From NCBI RefSeq assembly GCF_003952485.1, contig NZ_CP034447.1, positions 3,486,501 to 3,550,500 on the forward strand: 64,000 nt of DNA, in the 5' to 3' direction. Below are positions 45,362 through 54,072 of the stretch, in pieces. Origin of the DNA: Mesorhizobium sp. M1E.F.Ca.ET.045.02.1.1. GTDB taxonomy: Bacteria; Pseudomonadota; Alphaproteobacteria; Rhizobiales; Rhizobiaceae. The number at the start of each line of letters is the position of its first letter. The stretch's first letter is position 1. The notes under the pieces are model-generated. The model saw only the letters and a program-made list of their open reading frames with translations. It was not told the DNA's origin and did no database searches. The position numbers and the translations under genes were made by a program.

Positions 45362-45408
45362 AAATGTGCCTCCTTGCGTGCCGCTTTGTCAGTATCACAT
45401 ATAGCGCC

Positions 45409-45425
45409 GGTATCCAAACGATACC
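45409..45425. promoter_or_regulatory. Candidate HxlR operator
   Basis: The perfect inverted repeat GGTATC-N5-GATACC lies in the 89-base gap between the divergent HxlR and FMN reductase genes, 26 bases before the reductase ATG. A further GTATC half-site is at 45392-45396. The position allows one protein to control both genes. Confidence 0.5.
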
Positions 45426-45450
45426 AAAATTCCCGCAAGGAGAGCCCCTT

Positions 45451-46056
45451 ATGTCCAAGCCCAAAATCGCCATTGTCGTCGGTTCGACGCGCGCCGCCCG
45501 CTTCGCCGACGTGCCGACGCAGTGGATCGCCAAGATCGCCAAGACGCATGCCGACATCGACGTCGAAGTCGTCGATCTGCGCGACTTCCCGCTGCCCTTC
45601 TTCGACGAGGTCGCTTCGTCTGCCTGGGCGCCGTCGCAGAACGAGGTGGCGCAGCGCTGGCAGAAGAAGGTCGCCGATTTCGACGGCTTCATCTTCACCG
45701 CCGCCGAATACAATCACGGCCCGACGGCTGTGCTGAAGAACGCCATCGACTACGCCGCCAATGAGTGGAACAAGAAGCCGGCCGGTTTCGTCGGCTATGG
45801 CAGCGTCGGCGGCTCGCGCGCCGTCGAACAGCTCCGTCTGCATGCCGTCGAGCTGCAGATGGCGCCGGTCAAGTCGGCCGTCCACATCGCCTGGGGCGAT
45901 TTCCTTGCGGTACGTCAGGGCGAAAAGAAGCTGGAAGATATCGAGCATCTGAACCAGGCGGCCGCGGCGCTGGTCAACGACGTTGCATGGTGGGCGAAGG
46001 TGCTGAAGGCCGCGCGCGCGGCCGATGCGATCGACGCCGAAGCCAAGGCGGCTTGA
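45451..46056 (+). CDS. NAD(P)H-dependent FMN reductase
   Basis: The 201-aa flavodoxin-fold enzyme shows the family FMN-binding start IAIVVGSTRAARFADVPTQW, the conserved FTAAEYNHGPTAVLKNAIDY, and GYGSVGGSRAVEQLRL. It reduces FMN or quinone-like substrates with NAD(P)H. The start follows AAGGAG. It is divergent from the HxlR regulator, probably induced by an electrophile or oxidant. A clear terminator ends the gene. Confidence 0.93.
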   Translation: MSKPKIAIVVGSTRAARFADVPTQWIAKIAKTHADIDVEVVDLRDFPLPFFDEVASSAWAPSQNEVAQRWQKKVADFDGFIFTAAEYNHGPTAVLKNAIDYAANEWNKKPAGFVGYGSVGGSRAVEQLRLHAVELQMAPVKSAVHIAWGDFLAVRQGEKKLEDIEHLNQAAAALVNDVAWWAKVLKAARAADAIDAEAKAA

Positions 46057-46097
46057 GCGCGTCATAGCGCGATCATCCTCCCAAAATCATCTGTCGA

Positions 46098-46122
46098 GGG
46101 CGGCGCTTGCGCCGCCCTTTTT
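46098..46122 (+). terminator. Rho-independent terminator of the FMN reductase gene
   Basis: The GGGCGGCGC/GCGCCGCCC-type stem with a short TT loop is followed by TTTTTC, 42 bases after the stop codon. Confidence 0.88.
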
Positions 46123-46180
46123 CAATTCGCGGACGCTTCAGCCGGCGGCCGTGACCGGAGCAAGGTTGTTCTGGTGCCTT

Positions 46181-46219
46181 AGAGCGGTTCAGCGTTTGAT
46201 AGAATCGCCGAACCGCTCT
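46181..46219. repeat. Palindromic repeat, module 1 variant
   Basis: AGAGCGGTTCAGCG and CGCCGAACCGCTCT form a long stem around TTTGATAGAAT. It is a diverged copy of the hairpin at 23585-23622 (module 1 of the two-module repeat) without module 2. It lies just past the end of the CorC-like gene. Confidence 0.65.
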
Positions 46220-46241
46220 AGGTATCGGCCTGTTGCGTCGG

Positions 46242-47555
46242 CTACCGCCGCGCGATCTGGCGGTGGCCGTCGGGCAGGCGGGTGGCGATCAGCTTGTCGA
46301 TGCGGCGGCCGTCGAGGTCGACCACTTCGAAGCGCCAGCCTTGCGCGTCGACGCACTCTCCAGTAGCGGGAAGATGGTGCAGATGCGACAGCACGTAGCC
46401 GGCCACCGTCTCGTAATCGCGGTTCTCCGGAAGATCGATGCCCAGCACCTCGGCCATCTCGTCGGCCTGCATGTAGCCGGCGAGCAGCCATGAGCCGTCC
46501 TCGCGCTTGACGGCGTTTTCTTCCTCGCCGGCATCGAGGTCCGAGCGGAAGACGCCGGTGATCGCCTCCAGGATGTCGGCCGGCGTGACGATGCCTTCGA
46601 AGTGGCCGTATTCGTCATGGACGAGCGCCATCGGGACGTCCGACTCCTTCAACTTCTGCAGGACGTCGAGCGCGTCGGCCTGGTCATGCACGATGGGCGC
46701 GGCGCGCACATGCTGGCGCGGTTCTAGCACCTTGCCGCCGAGGATCGCCGACAGCACGTCGCGCGTCTGGACGACGCCGACCATGTCATCGACATTGCCG
46801 TCGCCGGCGGGCAGGCGCGAATGCTGGGTCTCCATCAGGAGCCGCCTGATGGCTGCTTCGTCGGATTGCAGGTTGATCCAGTCGACTTCGGTGCGCGGCG
46901 TCATCACGGCGCGCACGGCGCGGTCGCCGAGGCGCATGACGCCGGCGATCATGCGCCGCTCGTCGGATTCGATGGTGCCGTGATGTTCGGCCTCGGCGAC
47001 CAGCATCTTGATTTCCTCGTCGGTGACCTTTTCTTCCGACTCGCCGGACTGGCCGAGCAGCCAGAGAATGGCGCGGCCGGAAACATCGAGCAGAAAGACA
47101 AGCGGCGCCGAGACGGTGGCGAGGATGGTCATCGCAGGCGCCGCCCTGACGGCGACGCGTTCCGGATCCCTCAGCGCAATCTGCTTCGGCACGAGCTCGC
47201 CGACGATCAGCGAGGCATAGGTGATGATCGCGACGACGATACCGACGCCGACGGGATCGGCGATGTTCTCGCGGATGCCCGTCGAAGCCAGATATTGCGC
47301 CAGCCGCCCGCCGAGCGTGGCGCCGGAAAAGGCGCCGGAGAGAACGCCGACCAGGGTGATGCCGATCTGCACCGACGACAGGAACTTGCCGGGATTGGAG
47401 CCCAGCGCCAGCGCGCGGCCGGCCCCCCTGACGTTGCGGTCGATCATCGCCTTGAGGCGGGCCGGCCGCGACGAGACGATGGCGAGCTCCGACATGGCCA
47501 AAAGGCCGTTCACCAGGATGAGGACGGCCACGACGGCGATTTCAACATAAAGCAT
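46242..47555 (-). CDS. CNNM/CorC-type hemolysin family membrane protein
   Basis: The 437-aa protein has a DUF21 (CNNM) membrane domain in the first 190 residues (four helices, with AIVSSRPARLKAMID and ELVPKQIALRDPERVA), two CBS domains (about 215-330; VMTPRTEVDWINLQSDEAAI, HVRAAPIVHDQADAL) and a C-terminal CorC/HlyC domain (LPATGECVDAQGWRFEVVDLD). Family members are implicated in Mg2+/Co2+ transport or resistance; the name hemolysin is historical. It is a single gene. Confidence 0.92.
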   Translation of the reverse strand: MLYVEIAVVAVLILVNGLLAMSELAIVSSRPARLKAMIDRNVRGAGRALALGSNPGKFLSSVQIGITLVGVLSGAFSGATLGGRLAQYLASTGIRENIADPVGVGIVVAIITYASLIVGELVPKQIALRDPERVAVRAAPAMTILATVSAPLVFLLDVSGRAILWLLGQSGESEEKVTDEEIKMLVAEAEHHGTIESDERRMIAGVMRLGDRAVRAVMTPRTEVDWINLQSDEAAIRRLLMETQHSRLPAGDGNVDDMVGVVQTRDVLSAILGGKVLEPRQHVRAAPIVHDQADALDVLQKLKESDVPMALVHDEYGHFEGIVTPADILEAITGVFRSDLDAGEEENAVKREDGSWLLAGYMQADEMAEVLGIDLPENRDYETVAGYVLSHLHHLPATGECVDAQGWRFEVVDLDGRRIDKLIATRLPDGHRQIARR

Positions 47556-47643
47556 GCCTGGTCAATAGCATTGCCGCGGTGCATTCGAAAATAGTCCGCC
47601 GCTATTTGGAGCATGACAATTTTGGAGCGCGGGCGCTGGCCAT

Positions 47644-48558
47644 TCAGACGGCATCCCAGGGCGGCGCCGAAAAATGTTCGACGAGCGCGTCGATGACGAC
47701 CCGGACCTTCGGCGTGAGCGCGCGCGTCACCGGCCAGACCGCGTGCACGACGATGTTTTCGACCAGACAGTCGGACAGGACCATTTCAAGCTCGCCGCGC
47801 TTCAGGCTGTCGGCTGCCAGCCAGGTCGGCAGAAAGGTGATGCCGCAGCCTGCAAGGGCCGCATCGAGCATCGGTTCGCCGTGGCCGAGGACGAGCCTGG
47901 CCTTGGGCACGAATGTCGTCAGACGGCCGTCGGCGTCCCTTATGGTCCAGGGACGAACAACGCCCTCACGCCCATAGCCGATGACGCTGTGGCCGGCGAG
48001 GTCGTCGATGGACCGCGGCCTGCCGTGCCTTTCGAGATAGGCGGGAGCCGCGAAGATTGCCGAGCGTTGGGCGTAGATGCGGCGCGCCGCGAGCGACAGG
48101 CTGTCGTCGAGATCGCCCATGCGCACCGCAAGGTCGATGCCTTCCTCGATCAGGTCGACGCGCCGGTCGTTGAAGGAGATCTCGATCGTCAGCTCCGGGA
48201 AACGGCTGGAGATGCCGAACAGCACCGGGGCGACGCATGTGCGGCCAAAGGCAAGCGGCACGTCGACGCGCAGCCTGCCGGACGGAACCTGCCGGCGTGA
48301 GGCGAGCAGCGCCTGCCCGGCCTCGATCTCGGCCAGGGCCCGCACGCAGGCTTCGTAATAGCTCGCGCCTTCGCTGGTGGGGCTGAGGCTGCGGGTGGTG
48401 CGGTTAAGCAAGCGAACACCGAGCCGCTGCTCCAACCGCGCGACGGATTTGCCGATGGCGGACTTCGTTACACGCAGCCGTTCGCCGGCGCCGGTGAAGC
48501 TGCCGGCCTCCACGGCGTGGACGAATGCGACAATGCCTTGCAGGTCTACCGAATCCAC
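47644..48558 (-). CDS. LysR-family transcriptional regulator
   Basis: The 304-aa protein has an N-terminal winged helix (VDLQGIVAFVHAVEAGSFTG, AIGKSVARLEQRLGVRLLNR) and a periplasmic-binding-like effector domain of the CrgA-type group (SGRLRVDVPLAFGRTCVAPV, ISFNDRRVDLIEEGIDLAVR). The start is GTG 48558, with AAAGGATG upstream. It is divergent from the medium-chain oxidoreductase gene, its probable target, with 123 bases between. Confidence 0.93.
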   Translation of the reverse strand: MDSVDLQGIVAFVHAVEAGSFTGAGERLRVTKSAIGKSVARLEQRLGVRLLNRTTRSLSPTSEGASYYEACVRALAEIEAGQALLASRRQVPSGRLRVDVPLAFGRTCVAPVLFGISSRFPELTIEISFNDRRVDLIEEGIDLAVRMGDLDDSLSLAARRIYAQRSAIFAAPAYLERHGRPRSIDDLAGHSVIGYGREGVVRPWTIRDADGRLTTFVPKARLVLGHGEPMLDAALAGCGITFLPTWLAADSLKRGELEMVLSDCLVENIVVHAVWPVTRALTPKVRVVIDALVEHFSAPPWDAV

Positions 48559-48681
48559 GATGCATCCTTTGTAGAGTTCTTCTCTTCAATTTGTTGCCAA
48601 ATATCCCGCATTGCGGCACTATTTTCCATAGTTGGATCGCATAAATGTCTTCGCTCGGCCATCAATCAAGGAGCGAGACGC

Positions 48682-49704
48682 ATGAGTACCGACGGCAACA
48701 GATCCTGGCAGATGACGGGCTTCGGCCTGTCAAAACTGAACCCGGTGAGAGGCGAGATTCCCGAGCCCGGCCCGCACGAGCTTCTGGTGCGTACGAAAGC
48801 TGTCTCGCTGAACTACAAGGACAAGCTGATCGTGGATGGCATGCTCATTCCCGATCTTACCTTCCCCTTCGTGCCGACATCGGACGCGGTGGGCGAGATC
48901 GTCGCCATCGGCAGCGCGGTCAGCCGATTTCAGGTCGGACAGCGCGTGCTCGGCCAGGTGATTGCCGACTGGCCGGACGGCGATGCGCCGCCGGTGCTGC
49001 ACAGACACACGCTAGGCTCATCGCTGCCGGGCACGCTTTCAGAGCATGTCGTCTTCGGTGAAGATGCCGCGGTGCTCGCGCCGCCTTCGCTCAGCGATAT
49101 CGAGGCAGCGACGCTGCCGATCGCGGCGCTGACTGCCTGGTTCGCGATGACCGAGGCGACAAGGCCGGTGCCGGGCCAGACCATCCTGATCCAGGGCACT
49201 GGTGGCGTCTCGCTGTTTGCGCTGCAGTTCGCCGCGGCGTTCGGCCTGCGCGCCATCGTCACCTCGAGCAGCGACGAGAAGCTCAAGCGCGCCAAGGAAC
49301 TCGGCGCCTGGCAGGTGATCAACTATCGCACCCAGCCGGCCTGGGACGAGGCAGCCCGTAAGTTGACGGATGGGCTGGGCGTGAACCACATTCTGGAGAT
49401 GGTCGGTGGCGACAACGCACGGCGGTCGTTGAACGCGCTCGCCGCCGATGGCCGGCTGTCGATCGTCGGCCTGCTCGGCGCGACGGAGATCAGCTTTCCG
49501 GTCGTGCCGCTCATGCGCAACCGCATCGTCGTGCAGGGCATTTCCATCGGCCACCGCCGCAGCTTCGAGCGCATGAATCAGGCGATCGAAGCTCTCCGCA
49601 TCAAACCAGTGGTCGACAAGGTTTACGGCTTCGACGACGTGCCGCAGGCGTTCGGGCATCTTGAGAAAGGCCCGTTCGGCAAGATCGTCATCACCGCGAC
49701 CTGA
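48682..49704 (+). CDS. Zinc-independent medium-chain alcohol dehydrogenase/quinone reductase-like oxidoreductase
   Basis: The 340-aa protein has the GroES-like N-terminal domain (EIPEPGPHELLVRTKAVSLN, LTFPFVPTSDAVGEIVAIG) and a Rossmann domain with the nucleotide loop ILIQGTGGVSLFALQFAAA. The usual catalytic Cys/His zinc ligands are absent (NYKDKLIVDG in place of the CxxxD site), as in quinone-oxidoreductase-type members. The start follows AAGGAG. It is divergent from the LysR gene. Confidence 0.9.
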   Translation: MSTDGNRSWQMTGFGLSKLNPVRGEIPEPGPHELLVRTKAVSLNYKDKLIVDGMLIPDLTFPFVPTSDAVGEIVAIGSAVSRFQVGQRVLGQVIADWPDGDAPPVLHRHTLGSSLPGTLSEHVVFGEDAAVLAPPSLSDIEAATLPIAALTAWFAMTEATRPVPGQTILIQGTGGVSLFALQFAAAFGLRAIVTSSSDEKLKRAKELGAWQVINYRTQPAWDEAARKLTDGLGVNHILEMVGGDNARRSLNALAADGRLSIVGLLGATEISFPVVPLMRNRIVVQGISIGHRRSFERMNQAIEALRIKPVVDKVYGFDDVPQAFGHLEKGPFGKIVITAT

Positions 49705-49717
49705 CCTCGCCGCGCGG

Positions 49718-50428
49718 TCACGGCAGGGTCTTCAGCACGCCGATTACCGCCATGCCGTCGGTAAAAAACGGATCGCCGCCGCCATTCCTGCCGCTTTTCG
49801 TGGCGCCAATCCCCGGTATCTCGCTGGTCGAAATCAGCATGCCTGCCGCATCGAGGCCGCCGATCAGGAAGCTGCGCTCGGCGTCGATGTCCGGGCCGAT
49901 ATGGTGGGTGATGGCGCCGGTGTCGTGGCTGAGGCCGACGCCGCGGTCGAAGCTGGCAGCGCCCAGCCAGAGCGGGCGGCGGCCGTCGTCGCCGACCGTG
50001 TTGGTTTGCCAGAAGCGGACATGGTGGCGACGGTCGGCGCTGTCGCCGACCGGCTTTTCGAAGGCGAGGTCCTGGGCGCGGCCTTCGAACAGCAGCCTGC
50101 TCATCGGCGCATCGGGATAGGGACGGGAGAACAGGACGCTTTCGCCGATGTCGATAGCGGTCCTGAGCGTGACGGCGTCGGCCGTGTCCCAACCGGCGAC
50201 GGCAAAAGCGTGGACCACTTCCTTTTCGGTACCGACAAGGCCGACATTGATCGGGTCGCCCGGAATTCCTTGCGGCGTGTGCGTCACCATCTCGAAACGC
50301 TGTGTGCGGAAGCCGCGCTCCCGCCAGGTCCAGAATTCCGGCGCGGCGAGATAGGCAAATGCCAGATAGAAAGCGCAAAACGCCGCCAGCCAGATCGCGG
50401 CGCGCCGCCGAAGGCTCCGCTCACCCAA
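49718..50428 (-). CDS. LssY C-terminal domain-containing protein
   Basis: The 236-aa protein has an N-terminal membrane anchor (AIWLAAFCAFYLAFAYLAAP) and a single LssY C-terminal domain: GDPINVGLVGTEKEVVHAFA, AGWDTADAVTLRTA, RRHHVRFWQTNTVGDDG, and PLWLGAASFDRGVGLS. The family function is unknown. It starts with TTG 50428 without a good ribosome site, so the start is uncertain. It is convergent with the oxidoreductase gene. Confidence 0.8.
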   Translation of the reverse strand: MGERSLRRRAAIWLAAFCAFYLAFAYLAAPEFWTWRERGFRTQRFEMVTHTPQGIPGDPINVGLVGTEKEVVHAFAVAGWDTADAVTLRTAIDIGESVLFSRPYPDAPMSRLLFEGRAQDLAFEKPVGDSADRRHHVRFWQTNTVGDDGRRPLWLGAASFDRGVGLSHDTGAITHHIGPDIDAERSFLIGGLDAAGMLISTSEIPGIGATKSGRNGGGDPFFTDGMAVIGVLKTLP

Positions 50429-50504
50429 GAGAGACCACTCCCAAGTCGATGCACGGCCACTCTATGTCGCGTTGCGCGCATTGGGCAGAGGTTTCGGGAT
50501 TGCT

Positions 50505-51329
50505 TTAGCGGCAGGCGCGGTAGCCGCTCCTGCGGTTCTTGACGTCGAAGTGGAAGTGGTTGCGGTGATCGTAATTGTAGCCCGGACCGAGCACCGTGTT
50601 GAAATACTGGCAGCCGTCGGCGCGCACGTTGTTGAGGAAGCCGCGGGTGCGGAAAGCGAACAGGCCGGGCTTGCGGACGTCGATGTCGTCGCCATTGTTG
50701 AGCTCGATGCTCATGACGTCGAGCGCGTTGCCCTTGCCGTGCTCCGAGAGCACGCCTTCGCCGGCGATGTTACGGCAGGAATAGCTCGAGCCTTGGTGGA
50801 TGGCCCTGACGCCGGAGAAATAGCGCCAGCGGGCTGCCGGCACGAGTTCGTTCCTGGTCCAGGCGGCAAAGGTCGCGGCCATGTTGCAGGTCAGCGTGGC
50901 GGCGGGCTTCATCTCGACGCTGCCGATGGCCGAAACCTTCACCGGGAAGTCGATGCCGCACTGGCCTTCATGGATCGGCTGGATATCCGTATAGACGACG
51001 CCCATGCGTTTCAGCTCGTTGCGGCAGTCGATCTCGCTTGCGGGCATCTGCTCGACCGGCGACATCGGCTCATCCATGCGCGGATAGGCAGCCTGGGTCA
51101 TATAGGGATTGGAAGGAACGAGGCGCTGCATGCCGGAATATTGCGGCGCCTCGGGCACGGCAGCGGTCTGGCTGCCGACGTCGACGGCCGGCTGCAGCGA
51201 GAAGACATCGCCCGTGTTGCAGGCCGACACGGCCGCGACGGCAAGCCCGGTGGCCAGCCAGACGGTGGCAGAGCGCGCAAAATCGTTCTGTCGCGCCATG
51301 GCAAGCATGGCGCCAAGTCTTCCGGTCAT
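50505..51329 (-). CDS. Extensin-like family lipoprotein, copy 1
   Basis: The 274-aa protein has a signal with the lipobox VSAC (Cys near residue 27) and a C-terminal extensin-like domain (about 95-274): EIDCRNELKRMGVVYTDIQP, GQCGIDFPVKVSAIG, then LSEHGKGNALDVMSIE and the His cluster GPGYNYDHRNHFHFD. The domain has a DD-peptidase-like Zn fold in which His and Asp clusters are conserved, so cell-wall or envelope remodelling is a reasonable guess. A paralogue lies directly upstream. Confidence 0.85.
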   Translation of the reverse strand: MTGRLGAMLAMARQNDFARSATVWLATGLAVAAVSACNTGDVFSLQPAVDVGSQTAAVPEAPQYSGMQRLVPSNPYMTQAAYPRMDEPMSPVEQMPASEIDCRNELKRMGVVYTDIQPIHEGQCGIDFPVKVSAIGSVEMKPAATLTCNMAATFAAWTRNELVPAARWRYFSGVRAIHQGSSYSCRNIAGEGVLSEHGKGNALDVMSIELNNGDDIDVRKPGLFAFRTRGFLNNVRADGCQYFNTVLGPGYNYDHRNHFHFDVKNRRSGYRACR

Positions 51330-51444
51330 TGAAAGGCTTCCTATCCCCGGATGGCACAAGTTTAGTCGCCAACAGTAAAGGAAAGATCAGCGCCGGCATT
51401 CATGCCTGGGGCCGAATTGCGGCGACTGTTCTTGAAATCCTTTT

Positions 51445-52587
51445 TTATTGGCAGAAGGTTCCGCCGTGGCGGCGCGGCTCGAGGTCGAAATGAAAATGTA
51501 GCGAATGGTCGGCATCGCTGCCCGGACCGAGCACTGTCTTGAACGGCCCGCAGGCGGCCTTGCGCACAGTAGCCAGGAACTTGGCATCCTTCTCGGGCGG
51601 CACCGGACCAATTTCGATCGTCCTGCCATCCGACAGCGTGAAGGAGGCGATATCGAGCGCATTGCCGAAGGCGTGTTCCGAAAGCTTGCCGCCGCCGTGG
51701 CGCGGACGGCAGACGAAGGCGGAGGCCTGGGCGATCGATTTCAGATCGGCGCCGAATTCGGCCCTTACCGCCGGCCGGATGACATCGGCGGCAAAGCGCG
51801 CGGCAGCCTCGGCCATCCGGCAATTGAGCTCGGTGCCGGAACCGATACCGATCGATTTTCCCAGCGTTTTCAGAACGATGGGGTAGGGGATCGAGCAGCC
51901 GATCTCGGCGTCGTGCTCGGCCTTGTGCTCCTCGAATTCGACGCCGAGCGCCTTCAGCCGATCGCGGCACGCCACCTCTTCTTCCGGCATCCTGTCGGCA
52001 GGCAATTCAGCCGAGCGCGGATCGGGCAGCATTTTGTTGTCGCCGGTATCAGCCGGTTTTTCGGGTGGCTTCGGTGCGACAGCGGGCGGCTCCGGTTCCG
52101 CGATGTCGGGTCTTTGTGTCGGAATCGGCACTGCGGCCGGCGCCTCTGGTTCGCTTTCCATATCGGTTGACGGCTCCGGGGCTGAAGGCTCGGGACGCTT
52201 TCCCTGACGAGACTTTTCTTGATTGATCCGGTCGGATGCGTCAGCGTCCTTTGGACCGGCAGCCTTCCGCTCTTCCATCGTTGCGGCGTCGGCCTTTCGC
52301 GCTTCCGCGGGACGTGGCTCTGGCACCGGAACATCGGCGGGCAAGGTCGGCTGGTCCTGCGTTTGCTGTTGCGTCAGCTTTGGCGCGATATGCCGCTTGG
52401 CCCGCGATCTCATGCGGTGCTTGCTCCTCGGCCTCAGTGGCTGATCGGCCCGCTGCGTCAACGGCTGCTCCATACGCGGTGTCAGCGGCTGCCTGTAACG
52501 ATGCTTGGCATCGGCCGGCGTGATTAGCAGGGCCGCCGCCAAAGGCAGCGCCAGTCTGCAAAATCCGGAAAAGCTCAGCGTTGCCAT
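51445..52587 (-). CDS. Extensin-like family protein, copy 2, with long disordered linker
   Basis: The 380-aa protein has a signal peptide (SFSGFCRLALPLAAALLITP, cleavage near ADA), then about 170 residues rich in Pro, Arg, Gln and Glu without predicted order, then the extensin-like domain: EEVACRDRLKALGVEFEEHK, CSIPYPIVLKTLGKSIG, LSEHAFGNALDIASFT, and GPGSDADHSLHFHFD. The domain matches copy 1 throughout. The linker would let it span peptidoglycan. The start is 52587; the frame extension upstream is not coding. Confidence 0.83.
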   Translation of the reverse strand: MATLSFSGFCRLALPLAAALLITPADAKHRYRQPLTPRMEQPLTQRADQPLRPRSKHRMRSRAKRHIAPKLTQQQTQDQPTLPADVPVPEPRPAEARKADAATMEERKAAGPKDADASDRINQEKSRQGKRPEPSAPEPSTDMESEPEAPAAVPIPTQRPDIAEPEPPAVAPKPPEKPADTGDNKMLPDPRSAELPADRMPEEEVACRDRLKALGVEFEEHKAEHDAEIGCSIPYPIVLKTLGKSIGIGSGTELNCRMAEAAARFAADVIRPAVRAEFGADLKSIAQASAFVCRPRHGGGKLSEHAFGNALDIASFTLSDGRTIEIGPVPPEKDAKFLATVRKAACGPFKTVLGPGSDADHSLHFHFDLEPRRHGGTFCQ

Positions 52588-52663
52588 CGGCCGGAAACGG
52601 GCCCGGCACGGCAAGGTTGCCTTGGAAGCAGCGGCGCTGCGATCAAAATCCGTTACGGGCCGG

Positions 52664-53089
52664 TTACGCGCCGATCGCCTCCAGGCCTTCCTCGAGCCAG
52701 TCGGCGAGCTGCGGCAGGCCAAGCAGATACTTTGCCGTGCGCCTGTTGGCTCGCTCGCGGGCCGCGGCCACCGCCTCGACCCACTCGGAAGCATCGTAGT
52801 CGCCGCGGCCGACCCAGGCCAGCGCCACGAGCTCGGCCGCTTCATCGACGTTGAGATCGTTGATTAACTCGCGGAACTCCTCCTCGGTGAGGTCTTCCGA
52901 CGCTTCTTCGACAAGGCCGTCATGGTGGTGGCTGTCATGCCTGTCGCCGTCGAACTCGACCTCGTGCTCGGCGCCGTCGTCGTAATCCTCGTTGACGCCG
53001 GCGCTCAGCGCCTTGGCCTTGAGGATAAACAGGCGCACCGTGTCCGGGTCGATCGAAAGCTCCCATTCCTTCTCGAGGCGCTGCTGCAC
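52664..53089 (-). CDS. DUF3775 domain-containing protein
   Basis: The 141-aa acidic protein has the DUF3775 core at its C-terminus: LTEEEFRELINDLNVDEAAE, LVALAWVGRGDYDASEWVEA, and RRTAKYLLGLPQLADWLEEG. The middle holds a His/Asp stretch (DGDRHDSHHHDG) that could bind metal. The start is GTG 53089, with AGGAGAAAGG upstream. It precedes the extensin genes by about 75 bases and may be in their transcript. No function is known. Confidence 0.85.
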   Translation of the reverse strand: MQQRLEKEWELSIDPDTVRLFILKAKALSAGVNEDYDDGAEHEVEFDGDRHDSHHHDGLVEEASEDLTEEEFRELINDLNVDEAAELVALAWVGRGDYDASEWVEAVAAARERANRRTAKYLLGLPQLADWLEEGLEAIGA

Positions 53090-53270
53090 TGGCCTTTCTC
53101 CTCGTCGTGCGCTCGACTGATGATAGCGGATTTGCGGCCCGCGTCACATCCGTTCGCAAGCAGCCGAGCCGCCTTGAACATTCGAAATAGTTCGGCCGTC
53201 ACCTGCTTTTCGGGATGAAACCGCATCAAGGCGGCGTTAGTCTGCCATTGTCACGCTCAAGGAGGCATCG

Positions 53271-53810
53271 ATGCGCAGACGATTGCTTGTTCAGGTCCTG
53301 GCTGTTGCGACCCTGCCACTGTTTGTGGCGCCAGCTTTCACGGCCGGCGAAGGCGGTGGTGGCGGCAGCGGTGGTGGCACCACCCAGTGCAAGAAGGGCG
53401 AGGTCTGGGACAAGAAGAAAAACAAATGCGTAAAGCCGCAATATGGCATGCTGGATGACGACAGCATCTACGAAGCGGGCCACGATCTCGCGATGGCCGG
53501 ACGCTATGACGAGGCGATCTCGGTGCTGACTTTAGCCGCCAACAAGCAGGATCCGCGCATCCTCAACTATCTCGGCTATTCGCACCGCCATTCCGGCCGC
53601 ATCACGGTCGGCCTCGGCTATTACGAGGAAGCGCTGCGCATCAATCCCGACTACACGCTGGTGCGCGAATATCTCGGCGAGGCCCATCTGCAGATCGGCG
53701 ATCTTGCCGGCGCGCAGGAGCAGCTGAAGGAGATCGAGAAGCGGACAGGCAAAGGCTCGCGCGAATATGGCATGCTCTCCGAGCAGATCGACCATTTCCT
53801 GAGGAGCTGA
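53271..53810 (+). CDS. Secreted TPR-repeat protein
   Basis: The 179-aa protein has a signal peptide (RRRLLVQVLAVATLPLFVAP, cleavage near TAG), a Gly-rich segment GEGGGGGSGGGTTQC, a Lys-rich patch with Cys residues, and about three tetratricopeptide repeats (AGHDLAMAGRYDEAISVLTL, NYLGYSHRHSGRITVGLGYY, REYLGEAHLQIGDLAGAQEQ). TPRs mediate protein contacts. The start follows AAGGAGG. A strong terminator ends the gene. Confidence 0.85.
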   Translation: MRRRLLVQVLAVATLPLFVAPAFTAGEGGGGGSGGGTTQCKKGEVWDKKKNKCVKPQYGMLDDDSIYEAGHDLAMAGRYDEAISVLTLAANKQDPRILNYLGYSHRHSGRITVGLGYYEEALRINPDYTLVREYLGEAHLQIGDLAGAQEQLKEIEKRTGKGSREYGMLSEQIDHFLRS

Positions 53811-53830
53811 TTCAGTCCCAAGACTTTTCG

Positions 53831-53862
53831 AACCGGCTGCGAGCGATCGCAGCCGGTTTTTT
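53831..53862 (+). terminator. Rho-independent terminator of the TPR gene
   Basis: AACCGGCTGCGA (53831-53842) pairs perfectly with TCGCAGCCGGTT (53847-53858) around GCGA, followed by TTTT, 21 bases after the stop codon. Confidence 0.92.
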
Positions 53863-53971
53863 GCTTGCCGCTGCCACATCAACCGCATGAAAGCGGTGAT
53901 GATTTTGCCAAAGTTGATTTTTTGGGCGTGAAAATCGCGCGAAGATCGCTATATTCGGGGAAATTGTGGTG

Positions 53972-54013
53972 AAACGGTTCCGTTAGCCCGAGGCTGCCGG
54001 ACCGTTTTCTTTT
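53972..54013 (+). terminator. Hairpin with T-tract in the greA leader
   Basis: ACGGTTCCG and CGGACCGT form an outer stem with one bulged base, enclosing AGCC-CGA-GGCT, followed by TTTTCTTTTT. It lies about 60 bases upstream of the greA start and behind a possible promoter (TATATT near 53950), so it could be an attenuator of greA rather than the end of the TPR transcript. Confidence 0.5.
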
Positions 54014-54072
54014 TGTACCATCGACAAGGCTGCTCCCGATAAGCGGGGGCGGCGGCAGGAAAGGTCAGGTAT

